A stretch of 64,000 nt of DNA from Serratia silvae (GCF_023282985.1 NZ_JAGQDC010000018.1:1-64000), one strand, 5' to 3'; positions 1-9,625 are shown, counted from the first letter of the stretch. Program-made: numbers and translations. Notes: generated from the letters alone by a model not told the origin.

Positions 1-105
1 TATTTTTTTGCTACCGAAGTAGCTGGATATCGTCTTGTGAGTGCCCACACAGATTGTCTGATAAATTGTTAAAGAGCAGTGAGTTGCGTGCTTTCGCTTG
101 CTAAC
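1..105 (-). promoter_or_regulatory. rRNA operon leader with boxB-boxA-boxC antitermination signals
   Basis: Read on the minus strand, this stretch matches the enteric rrn leader. A hairpin of the boxB type lies at 86-101, boxA (TGCTCTTTAACAA) at 66-78, and a boxC-like TGTGTGGGCAC at 41-51. In rrn operons these RNA elements recruit the Nus factor antitermination complex. The 16S gene itself lies beyond the left edge. In E. coli an rrn operon also lies next to gmhB, which agrees with this placement. Confidence 0.9.
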
Positions 106-117
106 TCGAGGTGGCGT

Positions 118-145
118 ATATTACGCTTTCCTCTTTCAGAGTCAA
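118..145 (-). promoter_or_regulatory. rRNA operon promoter P2
   Basis: On the minus strand there is a -35 TTGACT (140-145) and a -10 TAATAT (118-123) separated by 16 bp. This is the arrangement of enteric rrn P2 promoters. The start would be just upstream of the boxB/boxA leader. Confidence 0.85.
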
Positions 146-222
146 CCTTAATTTCAGGTTTTTTCTCTGCGACCCCGGAGACTCTGTGAAGTTGTTCACA
201 TGTTCCGTGTCGATGGAGGCGC

Positions 223-250
223 ATTATAGGGAGCTGGTTCAGAATGACAA
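223..250 (-). promoter_or_regulatory. rRNA operon promoter P1
   Basis: On the minus strand there is a -35 TTGTCA (245-250), a 16-bp spacer ending in CTCCC, a perfect -10 TATAAT (223-228), and a GC-rich GCGCC discriminator. This is the classical growth-rate and ppGpp-controlled rrn P1 layout, with the suboptimal 16-bp spacer also seen in E. coli. The AT-rich DNA upstream (251-300) is where an UP element and Fis sites would be expected; I did not resolve individual Fis sites. Confidence 0.88.
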
Positions 251-302
251 GGGATAATATGCACTTTTCTTCCGACCGCTCACTATTCATGCATAACGCT
301 GC

Positions 303-866
303 TTAAACCCGCTTTTTAATCGCTGCAGGCAGCTCTTGCAGGCTGTTTAGCACCCAATCCGCCGCTTTCTCACCTTCTTCAGTGACTGGCTTGCCGGTAC
401 GCACCAATACTTTAGTGCCTACCCCTGCCGCCGCGGCTGCCTGCATGTCCTCGATTTTGTCGCCAACCATATAAGAAGCGGCCAAATCGATATTCAGTTC
501 TTTCTGCGCCTGTAACAACATGCCCGGCTGAGGTTTGCGGCAATCACAAACCTGACGATACTCTTCTATTGCTGCTTCAGGATGATGTGGGCAGAAATAG
601 ATGCCGTCCAGATCGACATCGCGGTCGGCCATCGACCAGTCCATCCATTCTGTCAGACGCATAAACTGGTCTTCGCTAAATTTGCCACGGGCAATGCCAG
701 ACTGGTTGGTGACCAGCACCAGGGCGAAGCCCATGCTTTTCAGTTCACGACAGGCGTCAATCACGCCATCGATAAACTGGAAATCATCTATTTCATGGAC
801 GTAGCCATGATCGATATTAATCGTGCCGTCACGATCTAAGAAAATTGCTGGAACGCGTTGTGTCAC
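303..866 (-). CDS. gmhB: D-glycero-beta-D-manno-heptose 1,7-bisphosphate 7-phosphatase
   Basis: Cytoplasmic HAD phosphatase of the ADP-heptose pathway that supplies the LPS inner core. The DRDGT motif with the nucleophile and acid/base aspartates is close to the N terminus. The zinc-loop cysteines/histidines are visible in CPHHP...CDCRKP, and the later VGDK motif is present. I chose a GTG start at 866 because AGGAG lies 7 nt upstream and the protein then begins [15 protein letters not shown], giving 187 aa against 191 in E. coli. An ATG 42 nt further upstream has no such site. It is transcribed leftward toward the rrn promoters, divergent from metN. Confidence 0.95.
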   Translation of the reverse strand: MTQRVPAIFLDRDGTINIDHGYVHEIDDFQFIDGVIDACRELKSMGFALVLVTNQSGIARGKFSEDQFMRLTEWMDWSMADRDVDLDGIYFCPHHPEAAIEEYRQVCDCRKPQPGMLLQAQKELNIDLAASYMVGDKIEDMQAAAAAGVGTKVLVRTGKPVTEEGEKAADWVLNSLQELPAAIKKRV

Positions 867-949
867 CGGTATGCTCCTGAAAGCCTGAAAACCGCCACAG
901 TATCGCATGTTTTCGCCGAGACTGAGAATGATGAAGAATAGCGTTAACG

Positions 950-980
950 TTGACTTAGACGTCTAGACGCCTTAACATCT
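950..980 (+). promoter_or_regulatory. metN promoter overlapped by three tandem MetJ boxes
   Basis: A -35 TTGACT (950-955), 17-bp spacer and -10 TAACAT (973-978) lie upstream of metN. Tandem 8-bp met boxes fill the spacer and -10: AGACGTCT (957-964, perfect consensus), AGACGCCT (965-972) and TAACATCT (973-980, degenerate). MetJ with S-adenosylmethionine would occlude RNA polymerase here, repressing methionine uptake when methionine is plentiful. A 7-bp hairpin (987-993 with 1002-1008) lies at the start of the predicted leader. Confidence 0.88.
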
Positions 981-1052
981 GATCCAGACCTTGGCGCTGA
1001 TCAAGGTCTCTCTTTATTAGGCCACGGCAACCAAGCTAAAAATAAGAAGAAT

Positions 1053-2084
1053 ATGATTAAACTTTCCAACATCACCAAAGTGTTCCAGCAGGGGTCGCGT
1101 TCCATTAGCGCACTCTCCGACGTGACTCTTCACGTTCCTGCCGGACAGATTTATGGCGTCATCGGTGCCTCAGGCGCCGGTAAGAGTACACTGATCCGCT
1201 GCGCCAACATGCTTGAGCGCCCAACGTCAGGTACCGTTCTGGTTGATGGCCAGGATCTGACTTCCCTGTCTGAAGGCGAGCTGACTCGCGCACGCCGCCA
1301 GATTGGCATGATCTTCCAACACTTTAACCTGCTCTCTTCACGTACGGTCTTCGGTAACGTTGCCCTACCGTTGGAGTTGGACAACACCCCACGCGCGGAA
1401 ATCAAAAAACGCGTGGTCGAGCTGCTGGAGCTGGTTGGTCTGTCTGACAAGCACGATGCCTACCCTGCCAATCTGTCAGGTGGCCAAAAGCAGCGTGTGG
1501 CCATCGCCCGTGCGCTGGCTAGCAATCCTAAAGTGCTGCTGTGCGACGAAGCGACCAGTGCGCTGGATCCCGCCACCACCCGCTCCATTCTCGAACTGCT
1601 GAAAGACATCAACCGCCGTCTGGGACTGACCATCCTGCTGATCACCCATGAAATGGATGTGGTGAAGCGTATCTGCGATCAGGTTGCGGTGATCAGCCAG
1701 GGCCAGTTGATTGAGAAAGACAGCGTCAGCGAAGTGTTCTCACATCCCAAAACGCCACTGGCACAGCAGTTTATCCAAGCTACGCTGCATCTGGATATCC
1801 CGGACGACTACGCCGCGCGCCTGGTGCCTGAGCGTACCGGAGGCCGTCAACCGCTGTTACGCCTGGAGTTTACCGGCCGCTCGGTCGATGCACCTTTACT
1901 GTCAGAAGCGGCCCGCCGCTTTAACGTGAACAACAATATTATCAGTGCACAAATGGATTACGCTGGCGGCGTGAAGTTCGGCGTGATGCTGGCTGAGCTG
2001 CACGGCTCCGATGAAGATGCACAGGCAACGATTAAGTTCCTGCAAGAAAATCAGGTAAAAGTAGAGGTTCTGGGTTATGTCTGA
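1053..2084 (+). CDS. metN: D/L-methionine ABC transporter ATP-binding protein
   Basis: ATPase of the MetNIQ importer at the inner membrane. Walker [10 protein letters not shown] (about residues 38-46), signature [15 protein letters not shown] (about 140-155) and Walker [12 protein letters not shown] are intact. The last ~80 residues form the ACT-like C-terminal regulatory domain that binds methionine and gives trans-inhibition in this family. The length, 343 aa, equals E. coli. Its 3' end overlaps metI by 8 nt, implying translational coupling. Expression is expected to follow MetJ repression from the boxes at 957-980. Confidence 0.97.
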   Translation: MIKLSNITKVFQQGSRSISALSDVTLHVPAGQIYGVIGASGAGKSTLIRCANMLERPTSGTVLVDGQDLTSLSEGELTRARRQIGMIFQHFNLLSSRTVFGNVALPLELDNTPRAEIKKRVVELLELVGLSDKHDAYPANLSGGQKQRVAIARALASNPKVLLCDEATSALDPATTRSILELLKDINRRLGLTILLITHEMDVVKRICDQVAVISQGQLIEKDSVSEVFSHPKTPLAQQFIQATLHLDIPDDYAARLVPERTGGRQPLLRLEFTGRSVDAPLLSEAARRFNVNNNIISAQMDYAGGVKFGVMLAELHGSDEDAQATIKFLQENQVKVEVLGYV

Positions 2085-2730
2085 GGCAATGATGTGGTTA
2101 ATGGCACGTGGCGTGTGGGAAACCGTTACGATGACCTTTGTCTCCGGCTTCTTTGGCTTTGTTCTTGGCTTACCGGTTGGCGTACTGTTATATGTGACCC
2201 GCCCTGGGCAAATCATTGCCAATAACACCGTCTATAAGGTGTTGTCCGGGTTAGTGAACATTTTCCGTTCCATCCCGTTCATTATCTTGCTGGTCTGGAT
2301 GATCCCGTTCACTCGCATGATCGTTGGCACCTCTATCGGTTTGCAGGCGGCTATCGTTCCACTGACGGTAGGCGCGGCTCCCTTTATTGCCCGTATGGTA
2401 GAAAACGCGCTGTTGGAAATTCCGTCAGGTCTGGTTGAAGCCGCTCGTGCCATGGGTGCGACCCCAATGCAAATCATCACCAAAGTGCTGTTGCCTGAAG
2501 CGCTGCCAGGTTTGGTGAACGCCGCTACCATCACGCTGATCACCCTGGTGGGCTATTCTGCAATGGGCGGTGCCGTCGGTGCCGGTGGCTTAGGTCAAAT
2601 TGGTTATCAGTATGGATATATTGGTTATAACGCTACCGTGATGAATACGGTATTAATATTACTGGTGGTGCTGGTGTATCTGATCCAGTTTGGTGGCGAC
2701 CGTATCGTGAAGGCCGTTACCCACAAATAA
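2077..2730 (+). CDS. metI: Methionine ABC transporter permease
   Basis: Integral inner-membrane permease of 217 aa with five hydrophobic segments. The cytoplasmic EAA coupling loop ([20 protein letters not shown], about residues 121-140) docks onto MetN. It starts inside the end of metN and is followed, 98 nt later, by metQ, so metN-metI-metQ form one operon. The sequence matches the family along its full length. Confidence 0.97.
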   Translation: MSEAMMWLMARGVWETVTMTFVSGFFGFVLGLPVGVLLYVTRPGQIIANNTVYKVLSGLVNIFRSIPFIILLVWMIPFTRMIVGTSIGLQAAIVPLTVGAAPFIARMVENALLEIPSGLVEAARAMGATPMQIITKVLLPEALPGLVNAATITLITLVGYSAMGGAVGAGGLGQIGYQYGYIGYNATVMNTVLILLVVLVYLIQFGGDRIVKAVTHK

Positions 2731-2828
2731 CTTTACCCACGCGCTGACATCTACTCGATAGCTTTGCTGCATCTGGCAGGATAAAGAGTAAGGCGTATTT
2801 CATATGCGAGTCTAATTGAGGAAGGGAT

Positions 2829-3644
2829 ATGTCGTTAAAATTTAAATCCATCGCAACAATCGGCGCACTGATCGGTACTCTGGCTCTGGCCGGTTGTGGC
2901 CAGGATGAAAAAGATCCAAACCATATCAAAGTGGGCGTTATTGTCGGTGCTGAACAGCAAGTGGCTGAAGTGGCACAAAAAGTGGCAAAAGATAAGTATG
3001 GCCTGGACGTTGAGCTGGTCACCTTCAACGACTACGTATTGCCAAATGAAGCCCTGAGCAAAGGCGATATCGATGTCAACGCCTTCCAGCACAAGCCTTA
3101 CCTGGATCAGCAGATCAAGGATCGTGGTTATAAACTGGTTACGGTGGGTAACACCTTCGTGTACCCGATTGCCGGTTACTCCAAAAAGATCAAATCCATT
3201 GATGAGCTGCAAGAAGGTTCACAGGTAGCACTGCCTAACGATCCAACCAACCTGGGGCGTTCACTGTTACTGCTGGAAAAACAGGGTCTGATCAAGCTGA
3301 AAGACGGTGTTGGCCTGCTGCCAACCGTGCTGGACGTGACCGAGAACCCGAAAAACCTGAAGCTGGTTGAACTGGAAGCGCCACAGCTGCCACGTTCACT
3401 GGACGATCAGCAAATCGCTCTGGCCATCATCAACACCACCTACGCCAGCCAGATTGGTTTGACGCCTGCCAAAGACGGTCTGTTTGTTGAAGATAAAGAC
3501 TCACCTTACGTCAACATCATGGTTGCCCGTGAAGATAACAAAGACGCGGAAAACGTGAAGAAATTCGTTCAGGCTTACCAGTCTGACGAAGTTAACGAAG
3601 CGGCCAACAAGATCTTTAACGGTGGCGCAGTAAAAGGCTGGTAA
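2829..3644 (+). CDS. metQ: Methionine-binding lipoprotein
   Basis: Periplasmic substrate-binding component of MetNIQ, 271 aa. The N terminus is a lipoprotein signal with lipobox LAGC (Cys at about residue 23), so the protein is anchored in the inner membrane and delivers methionine to MetI. The NlpA-family body (VGVIVGAEQQVAEVAQ..., NDPTNLGRSL, AIINTTYA) is complete. GAGGAAGGGAT supplies a good ribosome site. It is the last gene of the operon, with a strong hairpin terminator 30 nt downstream. Confidence 0.97.
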   Translation: MSLKFKSIATIGALIGTLALAGCGQDEKDPNHIKVGVIVGAEQQVAEVAQKVAKDKYGLDVELVTFNDYVLPNEALSKGDIDVNAFQHKPYLDQQIKDRGYKLVTVGNTFVYPIAGYSKKIKSIDELQEGSQVALPNDPTNLGRSLLLLEKQGLIKLKDGVGLLPTVLDVTENPKNLKLVELEAPQLPRSLDDQQIALAIINTTYASQIGLTPAKDGLFVEDKDSPYVNIMVAREDNKDAENVKKFVQAYQSDEVNEAANKIFNGGAVKGW

Positions 3645-3675
3645 TCATTCAATAGCCATTTTATTCCGATAATTG

Positions 3676-3706
3676 CAAGACGGGCTACAGCCCGTCTTGT
3701 TATTTG
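3676..3706 (+). terminator. metNIQ operon terminator
   Basis: An 11-bp perfect stem (3676-3686 with 3689-3699) is followed by TTATTT. This is a rho-independent terminator ending the metNIQ transcript before rcsF. Confidence 0.8.
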
Positions 3707-3761
3707 CGCCAGAGATTGCTTCAATAGCGCCACTTTGATTATAAAATGGCAGGGACTCTCA

Positions 3762-4166
3762 ATGCGTGTTTTACCTCTCTGTTTGTTAGCGCTCGCGCTG
3801 ACTGGATGCTCAACGCAGCACACGGATCCATCCACAACAAACAGCACAACAACTACGGCCGCTCCCGCTCCGGTAAAAGCCACTCCAGCAGCCCGCCCGG
3901 CCCCGGTTAAACTGTACAAGAGTGCAGAAGAACTGGTCGGCAAGCCTTTCCGCGATTTAGGGGAGGTTTCTGGCGAATCCTGTCAGACCACGGTTCAGGA
4001 CTCTCCGCCAAATCTGAATACCGCACGTAAGCGTATGCAGACCCGAGCTTCCTACATGAAGGCCAATGCGGTGCTACTGCATGACTGTCAGATTGTCAGC
4101 GGCGTCGCCGGCTGTTACCAGCAAGCCATCTGCCAAGGCTCTGCGCTTAACGTCTCAGCCAAATGA
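3762..4166 (+). CDS. rcsF: Outer-membrane stress-sensing lipoprotein RcsF
   Basis: RcsF senses outer-membrane and peptidoglycan damage and activates the Rcs phosphorelay through IgaA. It threads through BamA-OMP complexes, and bamA is also in this window. The start at 3762 gives MRVLPLCLLALALTGC, a clean lipoprotein signal with the lipidated Cys at residue 16. A Thr/Pro/Ala-rich linker (about 22-50) follows, then a folded domain with the four cysteines that form the family's nonconsecutive disulfides. Length is 134 aa, as in E. coli. The stop overlaps the trmO start by 4 nt (ATGA). Confidence 0.96.
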   Translation: MRVLPLCLLALALTGCSTQHTDPSTTNSTTTTAAPAPVKATPAARPAPVKLYKSAEELVGKPFRDLGEVSGESCQTTVQDSPPNLNTARKRMQTRASYMKANAVLLHDCQIVSGVAGCYQQAICQGSALNVSAK

Positions 4167-4870
4167 CCGAGTTTGTTTTTGAGCAGATCGGCACCATCCG
4201 TTCTCCCTATAAAGAGAAATTCGCGGTTCCCCGTCAGCCTGGGCTAGTTGAAGACGGCGGCGGTGAACTGTTGTTGCTGCCGCCTTACAATCAGGCAGAA
4301 GCGGTACGTGGCCTCAGCGAGTTCAGCCATCTGTGGGTGATGTTTGTGTTTCATCAAACCATGGAAGGAGGCTGGCGTCCTACCGTGCGGCCTCCTCGTC
4401 TGGGCGGCAATGCGCGTATGGGCGTGTTCGCCACCCGTTCGACCTTTCGCCCTAACCCGTTGGGTATGTCCTTGATCGAACTGAAAGGCATACGGACTCA
4501 AGGGGGCGAGGTGGTATTGGAGCTGGGCAGCCTGGATTTGGTCGACGGTACGCCGGTGGTCGATATCAAACCCTATTTACCGTTTGCCGAAAGCCATCCG
4601 CAAGCGCGAGCCGGGTTTGCTCAGGCGGCTCCGGCTGGTGATATGCCGGTGTATTTCTCGCCCGAAGCGGAACAACAGCTGCAGCAACATTTGCGGCGCT
4701 ACCCCAACCTGCGCCGTTTTATCACTCAGGTTCTGGCGCAAGATCCTCGCCCCGCCTATCGAAAAGAAGAAGCCAGCGGGCGCGAATATGCGGTATGGTT
4801 GTTGGAGTTCAACGTACGCTGGCGGATCGTTGATAGTCAAAGCGAAGTGTTGTCGCTCGACGCCCGTTAA
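4163..4870 (+). CDS. trmO: tRNA (N6-threonylcarbamoyladenosine37-N6)-methyltransferase
   Basis: Also called TsaA/YaeB. It uses S-adenosylmethionine to methylate t6A37 to m6t6A in tRNA-Thr, improving decoding. The TsaA beta-barrel domain occupies about residues 1-140 (IGTIRSPYKEKF..., RSTFRPNPLGMSLIEL, LDLVDGTPVVDIKPYLP), and the remaining ~90 residues are the family-typical C-terminal extension. At 235 aa it equals E. coli. It overlaps rcsF by 4 nt. Confidence 0.96.
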   Translation: MTEFVFEQIGTIRSPYKEKFAVPRQPGLVEDGGGELLLLPPYNQAEAVRGLSEFSHLWVMFVFHQTMEGGWRPTVRPPRLGGNARMGVFATRSTFRPNPLGMSLIELKGIRTQGGEVVLELGSLDLVDGTPVVDIKPYLPFAESHPQARAGFAQAAPAGDMPVYFSPEAEQQLQQHLRRYPNLRRFITQVLAQDPRPAYRKEEASGREYAVWLLEFNVRWRIVDSQSEVLSLDAR

Positions 4871-4991
4871 AATTCCGCCCGCTCTCTTTTGACAACCGGC
4901 TTGCGCTGGTAAACTAAACCACTTTTGAAAATTTTGGCGGCCAACCCTGGCAGCCCGATGCAATTTGCAGTTCTAACGGAACCAAAACACC

Positions 4992-6710
4992 ATGCGTACA
5001 AGCCAATATCTGCTCTCCACACTGAAGGAGACACCTGCCGACGCCGAAGTGATCAGCCACCAGCTGATGCTACGCGCCGGGATGATCCGCAAGCTGGCCT
5101 CCGGTCTTTACACCTGGTTGCCGACCGGCCTGCGCGTTCTGAAGAAGGTTGAAAACATCGTTCGCGAAGAAATGAACAATGCTAACGCGATCGAAGTTTC
5201 CATGCCGGTTGTTCAGCCCGCAGACCTCTGGCTGGAAAGCGGCCGCTGGGAGCAGTATGGCCCGGAATTGCTGCGTTTTGTCGATCGCGGCGATCGTCCC
5301 TTTGTGCTTGGTCCAACCCATGAAGAAGTGATCACCGATCTGATCCGCAATGAAATCAGCTCTTACAAGCAGCTGCCGCTGAACTTCTTCCAGATTCAGA
5401 CCAAGTTCCGTGACGAGGTTCGCCCACGTTTTGGCGTGATGCGCTCACGTGAATTCCTGATGAAGGACGCTTATTCCTTCCACACCACCCAGGAATCCTT
5501 GCAGGTCACCTACGACGCGATGTACGAGGCCTACAGCAAGATCTTCAACCGTATGGGTCTGGATTTCCGTCCGGTGCTGGCCGATACCGGCTCCATCGGT
5601 GGCAGCGCGTCGCACGAATTCCAGGTGCTGGCAGAAAGCGGTGAAGACGATATCGTGTTCTCAACCGGTTCCGACTATGCCGCCAACATCGAGCTGGCCG
5701 AAGCGGTTGCCCCTGCTCAGCCACGTGCTGCGGCAACCGAAGAACTGCGCATCATCGATACGCCAAACGCCAAAACCATTGCCGAACTGGTAGAGCAATT
5801 CCAACTGCCAATAGAGAAAACGGTGAAAACCTTGATGGTGCACGCCCGTGAAGAGAGTGGCCACAAGCTGGTTGCTCTGCTGGTGCGCGGCGATCACGAA
5901 CTAAATGAAATCAAGGCCGAGAAACTGCCACAGGTCGCGGTTCCACTGGTTTTCGCCACGGAAGAAGAAATCCGTGCAATCGTCGGCGCAGGCCCAGGCT
6001 CCCTTGGTCCAGTCAACCTGCCGATCCCAGTGGTTGTTGATCGCAGCGTAGCCGCTATGAGCGACTTTGGTGCCGGTGCCAACATCGATGGCAAACACTA
6101 CTTTGGCATCAACTGGGAGCGTGATTTGCCGCTGCCACAGAGCGCCGATATCCGTAACGTGGTGGAAGGCGATGCCAGCCCAGACGGTAAAGGTACGCTG
6201 TTGATCAAGCGCGGTATCGAAGTGGGCCACATCTTCCAACTGGGTACCAAGTATTCGGAAGCAATGAAAGCCACCGTACAGGGTGAAGATGGCCGCAATC
6301 AGGTACTGACCATGGGTTGCTACGGCATCGGCGTGACACGCGTGGTGGCTGCCGCCATTGAGCAGAATCACGATGACCGTGGCATTATCTGGCCGGACGC
6401 GATTGCCCCGTTCCAGGTAGCCATTCTGCCAATGAATATGCACAAATCATTCCGCGTGCAGGCACTGGCTGAGGAACTGTACGATATCCTGCGTTCACAC
6501 GGCATCGACGTGATCCTGGACGATCGTAAAGAGCGCCCGGGCGTGATGTTTGCCGATATGGAACTGATCGGCGTGCCTCACTCCATCGTGATCGGCGATC
6601 GTAACCTCGACAGCGAAGAAATTGAGTACAAAAACCGCCGTGTTGGCGAGAAGCAGATGATCAAAACCGGCGTAATCGTTGATTTCCTGCTGGGCCAGAT
6701 CCAACGCTAA
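4992..6710 (+). CDS. proS: Prolyl-tRNA synthetase (with editing domain)
   Basis: Charges tRNA-Pro; bacterial-type class II synthetase of 572 aa, identical in length to E. coli. The catalytic core with class II motifs lies at about residues 1-220 and 410-470 (for example [18 protein letters not shown] and [10 protein letters not shown]). The YbaK-like insertion that hydrolyses mischarged Ala-tRNA-Pro lies at about 225-405. The anticodon-binding domain is C-terminal. A terminator follows 10 nt after the stop. Confidence 0.97.
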   Translation: MRTSQYLLSTLKETPADAEVISHQLMLRAGMIRKLASGLYTWLPTGLRVLKKVENIVREEMNNANAIEVSMPVVQPADLWLESGRWEQYGPELLRFVDRGDRPFVLGPTHEEVITDLIRNEISSYKQLPLNFFQIQTKFRDEVRPRFGVMRSREFLMKDAYSFHTTQESLQVTYDAMYEAYSKIFNRMGLDFRPVLADTGSIGGSASHEFQVLAESGEDDIVFSTGSDYAANIELAEAVAPAQPRAAATEELRIIDTPNAKTIAELVEQFQLPIEKTVKTLMVHAREESGHKLVALLVRGDHELNEIKAEKLPQVAVPLVFATEEEIRAIVGAGPGSLGPVNLPIPVVVDRSVAAMSDFGAGANIDGKHYFGINWERDLPLPQSADIRNVVEGDASPDGKGTLLIKRGIEVGHIFQLGTKYSEAMKATVQGEDGRNQVLTMGCYGIGVTRVVAAAIEQNHDDRGIIWPDAIAPFQVAILPMNMHKSFRVQALAEELYDILRSHGIDVILDDRKERPGVMFADMELIGVPHSIVIGDRNLDSEEIEYKNRRVGEKQMIKTGVIVDFLLGQIQR

Positions 6711-6720
6711 TCGCTAGACA

Positions 6721-6746
6721 AAGCCCCCCAGACGGGGGGCTTTATT
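6721..6746 (+). terminator. proS terminator
   Basis: A GC-rich stem (AAGCCCCCC / GGGGGGCTT, 6721-6742) is followed by TTTATT. Typical rho-independent terminator for proS. Confidence 0.85.
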
Positions 6747-6775
6747 AATGGATTTTGTTGTTAAAGGATTAACTT

Positions 6776-7642
6776 ATGCCATTGCGCAGCCCCTCGGCTA
6801 CCCGCCTGTTTGCTTTGCTTTCGGTGTTTTTGACCGGTTGCACTATGGACGTAGGCTTATCCGACCGTGAAAAACACCCCATCAATCCCGTCAACGTTCA
6901 GTTCCAATCGTTAAGTTCCGCCCCAGGAAAAACGCTGCGCGAAATCAATCAGGCCGACCTGCAAGAGGGAGACCTGCTGTTCTCCTCAACGATTGGTTTG
7001 AAATCACTCGGGATCCGTATCTTGAGTACTTCGTCAGTCAGCCATGTGGCTGTGTATATTGGCGAAGGCCAGGTTGCCGAAGCGGTAGGGGAAGGCGTGC
7101 AGATTATCAGCCTGAAAGACGCGCTGACCCATAGCGACAAGATGTTTGCTTTGCGCATCCCCGATCTGACACCGGAGCAGGCTAGCCAGATCCGCCAATT
7201 CGCCAGCCAAAAGGCTGGCAGCCGGTATAACTATCTGGGCATTGCCGAGATGGTGCCCTTTATGATGACTAAGCAACTGTGTTCGCTGAACCCCTTCTCT
7301 GCCGATTTCCGCCAGCAATGTGTCCAAGGGTTGGCCGCAGCCCAGCTCAAGTCGCCGACCGGCGCAGAGTCGTCCTATTTTTGCTCGGAGTTTGTGATTA
7401 CCGCGTTTGAAAACGCCGGGCATCCGCTGACGTTGGCCGCCCCAGGCTGGGTCAGCCCGGGTGATTTACTGCATATGCGCGAAGGGGATATTGCTACGCT
7501 GGCACCTAGCAAAGCGCTGGTTTACGTTGGCCATATTAAGCCGGGGATCTATTTACGTTCGCGGACGCTGGCAAAAAACCAGCCAATCGCAACAGACCTG
7601 CCCTCATCAACAGATCAAATTAGCAGCCCCCTCATAAAATGA
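6776..7642 (+). CDS. yaeF: YaeF, NlpC/P60-superfamily lipoprotein
   Basis: Envelope lipoprotein of the YaeF/YiiX branch of the NlpC/P60-like cysteine peptidases, with circularly permuted catalytic order. The signal ends in LTGC (Cys about residue 22). The family histidine is in the STSSVSHVAVYIG segment and the candidate nucleophile cysteine in SSYFCSEFV. Length is 288 aa against about 274 in E. coli; the extra residues are at the C terminus. AAAGGA precedes the ATG. The substrate in this family is not established (peptidoglycan or an acyl/amide bond are possibilities). Confidence 0.88.
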   Translation: MPLRSPSATRLFALLSVFLTGCTMDVGLSDREKHPINPVNVQFQSLSSAPGKTLREINQADLQEGDLLFSSTIGLKSLGIRILSTSSVSHVAVYIGEGQVAEAVGEGVQIISLKDALTHSDKMFALRIPDLTPEQASQIRQFASQKAGSRYNYLGIAEMVPFMMTKQLCSLNPFSADFRQQCVQGLAAAQLKSPTGAESSYFCSEFVITAFENAGHPLTLAAPGWVSPGDLLHMREGDIATLAPSKALVYVGHIKPGIYLRSRTLAKNQPIATDLPSSTDQISSPLIK

Positions 7643-7670
7643 AGAGGCTCAAATTGATAACAAAACTAAG

Positions 7671-7700
7671 CGGGCGCAGCATGCAGCGCCCCTACAAAGT
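7671..7700. repeat. Short interspersed repeat, GGGCGCAGCATGCAGC family, copy 1
   Basis: A 30-nt segment centred on GCAGCATGCAGC lies between the convergent yaeF and nlpE genes. A second copy, differing by a few bases, lies at 54023-54053 in another convergent or intergenic gap. The core is palindromic (GCGCAGCATGCAGCGC). It resembles the small palindromic units scattered in enteric intergenic DNA. Confidence 0.6.
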
Positions 7701-7717
7701 GAGCTAGCCGCCGTTGG

Positions 7718-8404
7718 TCAGTTTGCACAGCTCTTGCTGTTGTCGAAAGCGATTTTGCCACCCGGCTCCGGGATCAGCGCTTTTTCCATCTGTCCTTCCT
7801 CCATGGAAGGTTGTACGCTGAAATGCCCATTCAACATCAGAAATACCGGTTCGCCCGGCGCCCGCTGAGCCTTCAGATAGCCCTGCTCCAGCGCGATATT
7901 ATTCTCTACCGGGAAGGTTTTACCCGTGGCACAATCCTGGAATACCGCCGCATCGGCCATATAGGTATACAACCCGGTCAATGGCATCGGCGTTTTCGGC
8001 AAGGCTTTGGTCACCGGTGACAGCACATAATTAAGCTGAGACACAATCGGTGCACCACTGCGGTCCAGCATTCTCAATTGCTTGCCTTCCGGGTGGAAAT
8101 AGCGTTTTTCACCGTTGCTTTCGGTCAGCACTAGCTTATCTGCCGTACGAGCCCATGTGCCGTAGCTGGCAAAGGTTTGATCGCCACCTTTAGCGCCACG
8201 ATAGGTTTCCTGCAACACAAAGGTGCCGTCCTCATCGAGGAACAGTGAGGTGTCCAACCCAGTGCAGTCCGCACAAGGCAATAAGCCCTGATAGCTCTGC
8301 TGCATCGGCTGAAGCGCTTGTTCTTTTGGCTGGTATTGATTGTTACATCCCAGCAATGAAAGGGCTCCTGCCGCTAAAAACAGGGCGATAGTTATTTGCT
8401 TCAA
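7718..8404 (-). CDS. nlpE: Outer-membrane lipoprotein NlpE (copper/surface stress, Cpx activator)
   Basis: NlpE (CutF) signals lipoprotein-trafficking and surface-contact stress to the CpxA sensor. The lipoprotein signal ends LSLLGC (Cys about residue 20). The N-terminal barrel contains the CXXC motif in LPCADCTGLDTSLFL. The YGTWARTADKLVLTES segment and the C-terminal domain (MADAAVFQDCATGK) match the family. Length is 228 aa against 236 in E. coli. It is transcribed convergently with yaeF. Confidence 0.95.
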   Translation of the reverse strand: MKQITIALFLAAGALSLLGCNNQYQPKEQALQPMQQSYQGLLPCADCTGLDTSLFLDEDGTFVLQETYRGAKGGDQTFASYGTWARTADKLVLTESNGEKRYFHPEGKQLRMLDRSGAPIVSQLNYVLSPVTKALPKTPMPLTGLYTYMADAAVFQDCATGKTFPVENNIALEQGYLKAQRAPGEPVFLMLNGHFSVQPSMEEGQMEKALIPEPGGKIAFDNSKSCAN

Positions 8405-8445
8405 GTTATTCTCCTGTTGTCATCCATTGATATCCACGGCGTAGG

Positions 8446-8859
8446 CTAAGGCTGAACCTTGCCGCGCAGTGCCTTGGTGGCACCTTTGCGCACCTTGCCT
8501 TCAAGACGGCGTAATTTGGCCCCTTTGCTGGGTTTGGTTGCCCTACGCGTCTTTTCGACCACCATCGCCTGTTGGATCAGCGCCACCAACCGGGCCTGTG
8601 CCGCTTCACGATTCATTTCCTGGCTGCGATATTCCTGCGCTTTGATAATCACCACCCCATCGGCGGTCACTAGATGATGGTTAAGCGCCAGCAGCCGTTC
8701 TTTATAGTACTCTGGCAGGCTGGACGCCCGAATGTCAAAGCGCAAATGGATCGCCGTTGAGGTTTTATTCACATGCTGGCCACCCGCACCCTGCGCGCGG
8801 ATCGCCGTTAATTCTATTTCGTTGTCCGGTATGGCTACGTTTCTTGACAGTTCCAGCAC
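8446..8859 (-). CDS. arfB: Alternative ribosome-rescue factor B (peptidyl-tRNA hydrolase)
   Basis: ArfB (YaeJ) rescues ribosomes stalled without a stop codon by hydrolysing peptidyl-tRNA. The catalytic GGQ motif is in [13 protein letters not shown] (about residues 26-28), in a release-factor-like domain. The C-terminal tail is long and basic ([20 protein letters not shown]...); in this family it inserts into the empty mRNA channel. At 137 aa it is close to the E. coli length. It lies 3 nt after yaeQ, on the same strand. Confidence 0.95.
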   Translation of the reverse strand: MLELSRNVAIPDNEIELTAIRAQGAGGQHVNKTSTAIHLRFDIRASSLPEYYKERLLALNHHLVTADGVVIIKAQEYRSQEMNREAAQARLVALIQQAMVVEKTRRATKPSKGAKLRRLEGKVRKGATKALRGKVQP

Positions 8860-8862
8860 CGC

Positions 8863-9411
8863 TTATACCTGCGCCTGCTGCCATTCGGCAAATTGAATTT
8901 CCAGACTATTCTGAAGGTCTGACAGCCAGATGGTGCCTTCCTGCAACGTGGCCTGTAGCGTCATATTGCGGCTGGCTAACGCAGTCAGGCGGGACAGTTG
9001 TTCATCATCAAGAAAACGAATGCTCAGGTTCTTGTGGTTGGCCACCTTGCTCTGCATAGACTGCCACCAGACATGCCCGGCGCGATCGCCATAGGCGTAA
9101 AGCACCACCCGAGGTGACTGATTGCAGGCTTTCTTGATGCGTTTCTCGTCCGGCAGCCCCAGCTCTATCCACATTTCCAGCCCATTATGGTCATTACGCC
9201 GCCAGATTTCCGGCTCGTCTTCCGCACTCAGGCCTTTGGTAAACACCAGGCGTTCATCGGCATGGCAGATCCAGGCCAGCAGGCGCAGCATCATGCGCTG
9301 TTCGGTTTCTGAAGGATGCTGGGCCAGGGTGAGTGTGGTATCAAAGTAAAAGTGACGATCCATATCAGCGATATTGAGCGTGGCTTTATAAATTGTTGCT
9401 TTCAGCGCCAT
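8863..9411 (-). CDS. yaeQ: YaeQ family protein (PD-(D/E)XK-like fold)
   Basis: Conserved 182-aa protein of unresolved function with a predicted PD-(D/E)XK-nuclease-like fold. In other enterics it has been linked to suppression of rfaH loss. I chose the start [14 protein letters not shown] at 9411, matching the E. coli protein (181 aa), rather than the upstream ATG at 9462. It is followed closely by arfB, suggesting a yaeQ-arfB transcription unit, as in E. coli. Confidence 0.9.
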   Translation of the reverse strand: MALKATIYKATLNIADMDRHFYFDTTLTLAQHPSETEQRMMLRLLAWICHADERLVFTKGLSAEDEPEIWRRNDHNGLEMWIELGLPDEKRIKKACNQSPRVVLYAYGDRAGHVWWQSMQSKVANHKNLSIRFLDDEQLSRLTALASRNMTLQATLQEGTIWLSDLQNSLEIQFAEWQQAQV

Positions 9412-9625
9412 GGGTAACCTCATTATTAGCAGGCCACATTGTACTTGATCAGGGCAGCCCACAGCCAGCGCGGAGAGCGTCAGGAGTGGGCTGATGCCCC
9501 TAAAGAGGAGCTAATAACTCCCCAACACCTGTGCTATAGTCCTTTAGATAGGATTTAACCCCGAGTGTCTGTGCCTTATTGCAGCCTGCGTGGCGATAAT
9601 GCAGAGATCCTAAAGGGAGGCCATT

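Noticed and set aside
69-290. A 73-aa minus-strand reading frame at the left edge
   Set aside because: It covers the rrn P1 and P2 promoters and the boxA leader, which fully explain the sequence.
2077-2228. metI might be cut short or frameshifted, as metN overlaps it
   Set aside because: The 8-nt overlap is the normal operon arrangement and both proteins have full family length.
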